From: Rhodoferax sp. GW822-FHT02A01
Lineage (GTDB): Bacteria; Pseudomonadota; Gammaproteobacteria; Burkholderiales; Burkholderiaceae_C
Assembly (NCBI RefSeq): GCF_038784515.1
Contig: NZ_CP152376.1
Span: 2,604,001-2,668,000, forward strand
Reading direction: 5' to 3'
DNA length: 64,000 nt
The stretch's first letter is position 1, and every line of letters starts with the position of its first letter. The notes below the pieces were generated by a model. The model did no database searches. It had not been told where the DNA came from and saw nothing but the letters and a program-made list of their open reading frames with translations. Position numbers and translations under genes: made by a program. Shown here piece after piece: positions 62,266 to 64,000 of this stretch.

Positions 62266-63291
62266 CTACATCGGCCAGGTATCGGACAGCCGGTAGCCCG
62301 AAGGGTAAGGGTCCGTAGGGTCCAGCGTGTGCTGGTGCGTGCCCGTGATCCACGCAGTGCCCGATATCACGGGCAGGATTGCGCTCTGACCGCCAACCGT
62401 GGTCGCTGATTCAATATGGCATGCAAATTCACTGCCGATGATGGAGCGTGCCAGGTAGCGGTCCCCCACTTGCATCAGACCCTTGGCATGCAGTACGGCC
62501 ATGCGTGCAGAGCAACCGGTGCCGGTGGGGGAGCGGTCTATTTTTCCGGGACGAATGGCAACCGCATTGGCGCCCGTCCAGATACCGTTCTCCTGCTTGA
62601 GCGGACCGGCGAACTGGCAGAAAGATATATGTTTCCAGTCCGGGTTGGTGGGATGCACAAAACCTAGTTGTTCAGTCGCTGCCTGTGTGATGCGCATACC
62701 TAGTTCAGCTAATTCGCGCGCCTCATTCGGTGTTATGGAAAAGCCCAGTTTTTGTGCATCCACAATCACAAAACTATCACCACCGTATGCCGTATCTACT
62801 ACCAAAGTGCCAAGTCCTGCTACCTCCAAATGCGAATCCAATTTAGCTGCAAACGACGGCACGTTGCGAACTGCGATGCGCTCGGCTTTTCCGCCCTTGC
62901 ATGTGGCCGTGACTTCGATCAATCCACCAGGTGGTTCGAGCACCATTTTGGTCACAGGCTCCTGCATCGGGATGATGCCGGTCTCCAATAAAACGGTCGC
63001 CACACAGATGGAGTTGGAGCCCGACATGGGCGGTGTATCACTGGGCTCCATGATGATCCAGCCCATTTGTGCAGCCGGGTTTTTCGGGGGTACTAGCAGA
63101 TTGACATGACGGAACACGCCACCGCGCGGTTCGTTGAGAACGAAGTTGCGCAGTGTCTCGTCACGCGCGATGAAACGCGACTGCTCCCAGATGCTGTCCC
63201 CTGGTGGCGGCGCGACTCCACCGACGATGACATCGCCGACTTCACCCGCTGCATGGCAGCTCACCACGTGGATAACTTTGTTGGTCTTCAT
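62266..63291 (-). CDS. Proline racemase superfamily (hydroxyproline epimerase/dehydratase-like), Ser/Thr active site
   Basis: 341-aa member of the proline racemase/4-hydroxyproline epimerase/trans-3-hydroxyproline dehydratase family. The first catalytic Cys (MCGHN in racemases) is Ser90 (MSGSNSIC) and the second (DRSPCGTGTS) is Thr256 ([10 protein letters not shown], with Cys260 four residues on). A Thr at site two fits dehydratases; the Ser at site one is unusual. Codons at 62640-62830 are AT-richer than the rest of the gene. Divergent from a Liv-type binding-protein gene, possibly its transporter. Confidence 0.85.
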   Translation of the reverse strand: MKTNKVIHVVSCHAAGEVGDVIVGGVAPPPGDSIWEQSRFIARDETLRNFVLNEPRGGVFRHVNLLVPPKNPAAQMGWIIMEPSDTPPMSGSNSICVATVLLETGIIPMQEPVTKMVLEPPGGLIEVTATCKGGKAERIAVRNVPSFAAKLDSHLEVAGLGTLVVDTAYGGDSFVIVDAQKLGFSITPNEARELAELGMRITQAATEQLGFVHPTNPDWKHISFCQFAGPLKQENGIWTGANAVAIRPGKIDRSPTGTGCSARMAVLHAKGLMQVGDRYLARSIIGSEFACHIESATTVGGQSAILPVISGTAWITGTHQHTLDPTDPYPSGYRLSDTWPM

Positions 63292-63320
63292 GGCTATAAA
63301 TAGTGATTTGTGCTGTGTGC

Positions 63321-63333
63321 ATCATGTCATGAT
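63321..63333. promoter_or_regulatory. 13-bp palindrome ATCATG-T-CATGAT
   Basis: Perfect inverted repeat in the 164-bp spacer between the racemase-like gene (start 63291) and the binding-protein gene (start 63456), 30 bases from the former. Its position suggests an operator for either gene; no regulator gene is in view. Confidence 0.4.
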
Positions 63334-63455
63334 TAGACTTGCATCAAAAGTGCACCAACTAAAAGCATGACTTAAGGGTTTACACGCTACAAGTTTAGGC
63401 CCGCATCTTGCATAACCGGAACTGTGTTTTTTTTCTTAATAGAAAGTTAGTTCGT

Positions 63456-64000
63456 ATGAAATTTCAATCCAAGCTTATGCCCCTGGTGGCAGCTGCAGCC
63501 GTCGTGTGCATGGCAGGCTCTGCATACGCAGAAGACATTACCGTGAAGATTGGCCACACTGGCCCACTCTCCGGTTCCAATGCCTTTGCTGGTAAGGACA
63601 ATGAAAACGGTATCCGCATGGCCGTTGACGACATCAACGCCAAGAAAATGACGGTTGCTGGCAAGACCTTGAAGCTGGAGCTGGTGTCTGAAGACGACCA
63701 GTGCGATCCCAAGGCCGGTGTGGCCGTGGCACAGAAGATGACCGATGCTGGCATCAAGTTCGTGATGGGCCCCTATTGCTCCGGTGTGGCCATTCCTGCT
63801 TCCAAGGTGTATGACGAAGGCGGCGCCATTCTGTCCACCGTGGGCAGCAACCCCAAGGTCACCATGGGCGGATACAAGAGCGTGTTCCGTATCATTGCCG
63901 GCGACAACTTGATTGGTACCAGCTTGGCACAGTACGCCTTCCACACCATGAAGGCCAAGACTGCCGGCGTGATCGACGACCGTACCGCTTTCGGCCAAGG
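63456..64000 (+). CDS. Branched-chain-type ABC substrate-binding protein (LivJ-like), cut by window end
   Basis: The first 181 residues of a periplasmic Peripla_BP_6 protein; the gene runs past base 64000. Signal peptide MKFQSKLMPLVAAAAVV with cleavage after GSAYA; mature start EDITVKIGHTGPLSGSNAF; disulfide-type Cys pair in EDDQCDPKAG and GPYCSGVA. The ribosome site is weak (GAAAG 9 bases upstream). Divergent from the racemase-like gene. It is a different protein from the binding protein at 54772; amino acids are the usual ligands. Confidence 0.92.
   Translation, partial: MKFQSKLMPLVAAAAVVCMAGSAYAEDITVKIGHTGPLSGSNAFAGKDNENGIRMAVDDINAKKMTVAGKTLKLELVSEDDQCDPKAGVAVAQKMTDAGIKFVMGPYCSGVAIPASKVYDEGGAILSTVGSNPKVTMGGYKSVFRIIAGDNLIGTSLAQYAFHTMKAKTAGVIDDRTAFGQ

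Overview
The window is a gene-dense, GC-rich stretch of a chromosome or chromosome-like replicon, almost certainly from a betaproteobacterium of the Burkholderiales; Comamonadaceae (Rhodoferax/Polaromonas/Variovorax-like) is my best guess. The grounds are codon use, gene families and gene order, not a search. I see no rRNA or tRNA genes, CRISPR arrays, insertion sequences or phage genes. Most genes belong to catabolic operons, each with its own regulator or transporter.

Layout. (1) 1-12315: a tightly overlapped plus-strand operon with a partial aldehyde dehydrogenase, a Gts-type sugar ABC transporter, two GMC flavoproteins, an SDR, a DUF993 TIM-barrel protein, a Dabb protein, a MOFRL glycerate kinase and a UPF0303 protein. 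It looks like uptake and oxidation of a sugar or sugar acid with glycerate as one product. (2) 12645-18161: an AT-richer periplasmic-binding-like protein, a MacA/LolCDE-like ABC export system and an MFS exporter. (3) 18172-29116: two KstD-like FAD dehydrogenases, a non-canonical AroE homologue, a Gfo/Idh/MocA oxidoreductase, an IclR regulator, a NIPSNAP protein, a TIM-barrel isomerase/dehydratase, an acyl-CoA dehydrogenase and a CoA-transferase. (4) 29129-32900: a DUF1345 membrane protein, a LysR regulator, and a ureohydrolase with a PotF-like binding protein. (5) 32901-37651: SDR, NIPSNAP, a third KstD-like flavoprotein, another SDR and a divergent AraC regulator. (6) 37771-50424: a nearly complete cyclohexanecarboxylate pathway: AliA ligase, AliB dehydrogenase, BadK hydratase, BadH dehydrogenase and BadI ring hydrolase give pimeloyl-CoA. 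An acyl-CoA dehydrogenase, a fused hydratase/3-hydroxyacyl-CoA dehydrogenase, a thiolase and a dedicated ETF can then degrade it. A MarR (BadR-like) gene sits among them. (7) 50598-56405: an SDR, a complete Liv-type ABC importer and a 5-carboxymethyl-2-hydroxymuconate isomerase homologue. (8) 56429-61391: a Fur-type iron operon (siderophore receptor, PiuC, TonB, ExbB, ExbD, HemP). (9) 61566-64000: YceH, a proline-racemase-superfamily enzyme with an unusual active-site pair, and the start of another Liv-type binding protein.

Common theme and most unusual points. Regions 3, 5 and 6 together look like machinery for alicyclic or hydroaromatic acids: ring-ketone desaturation by KstD-like flavoproteins, alcohol oxidation by SDRs, and CoA-dependent ring cleavage. 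The recurring flavoprotein + NIPSNAP + SDR module is my candidate for an undescribed system. Separately, three intergenic sites carry long, nearly perfect inverted repeats (22-27 bp arms). Each has different arms, but two share a loop motif in opposite orientation. They look like one family of structured elements with variable stems.
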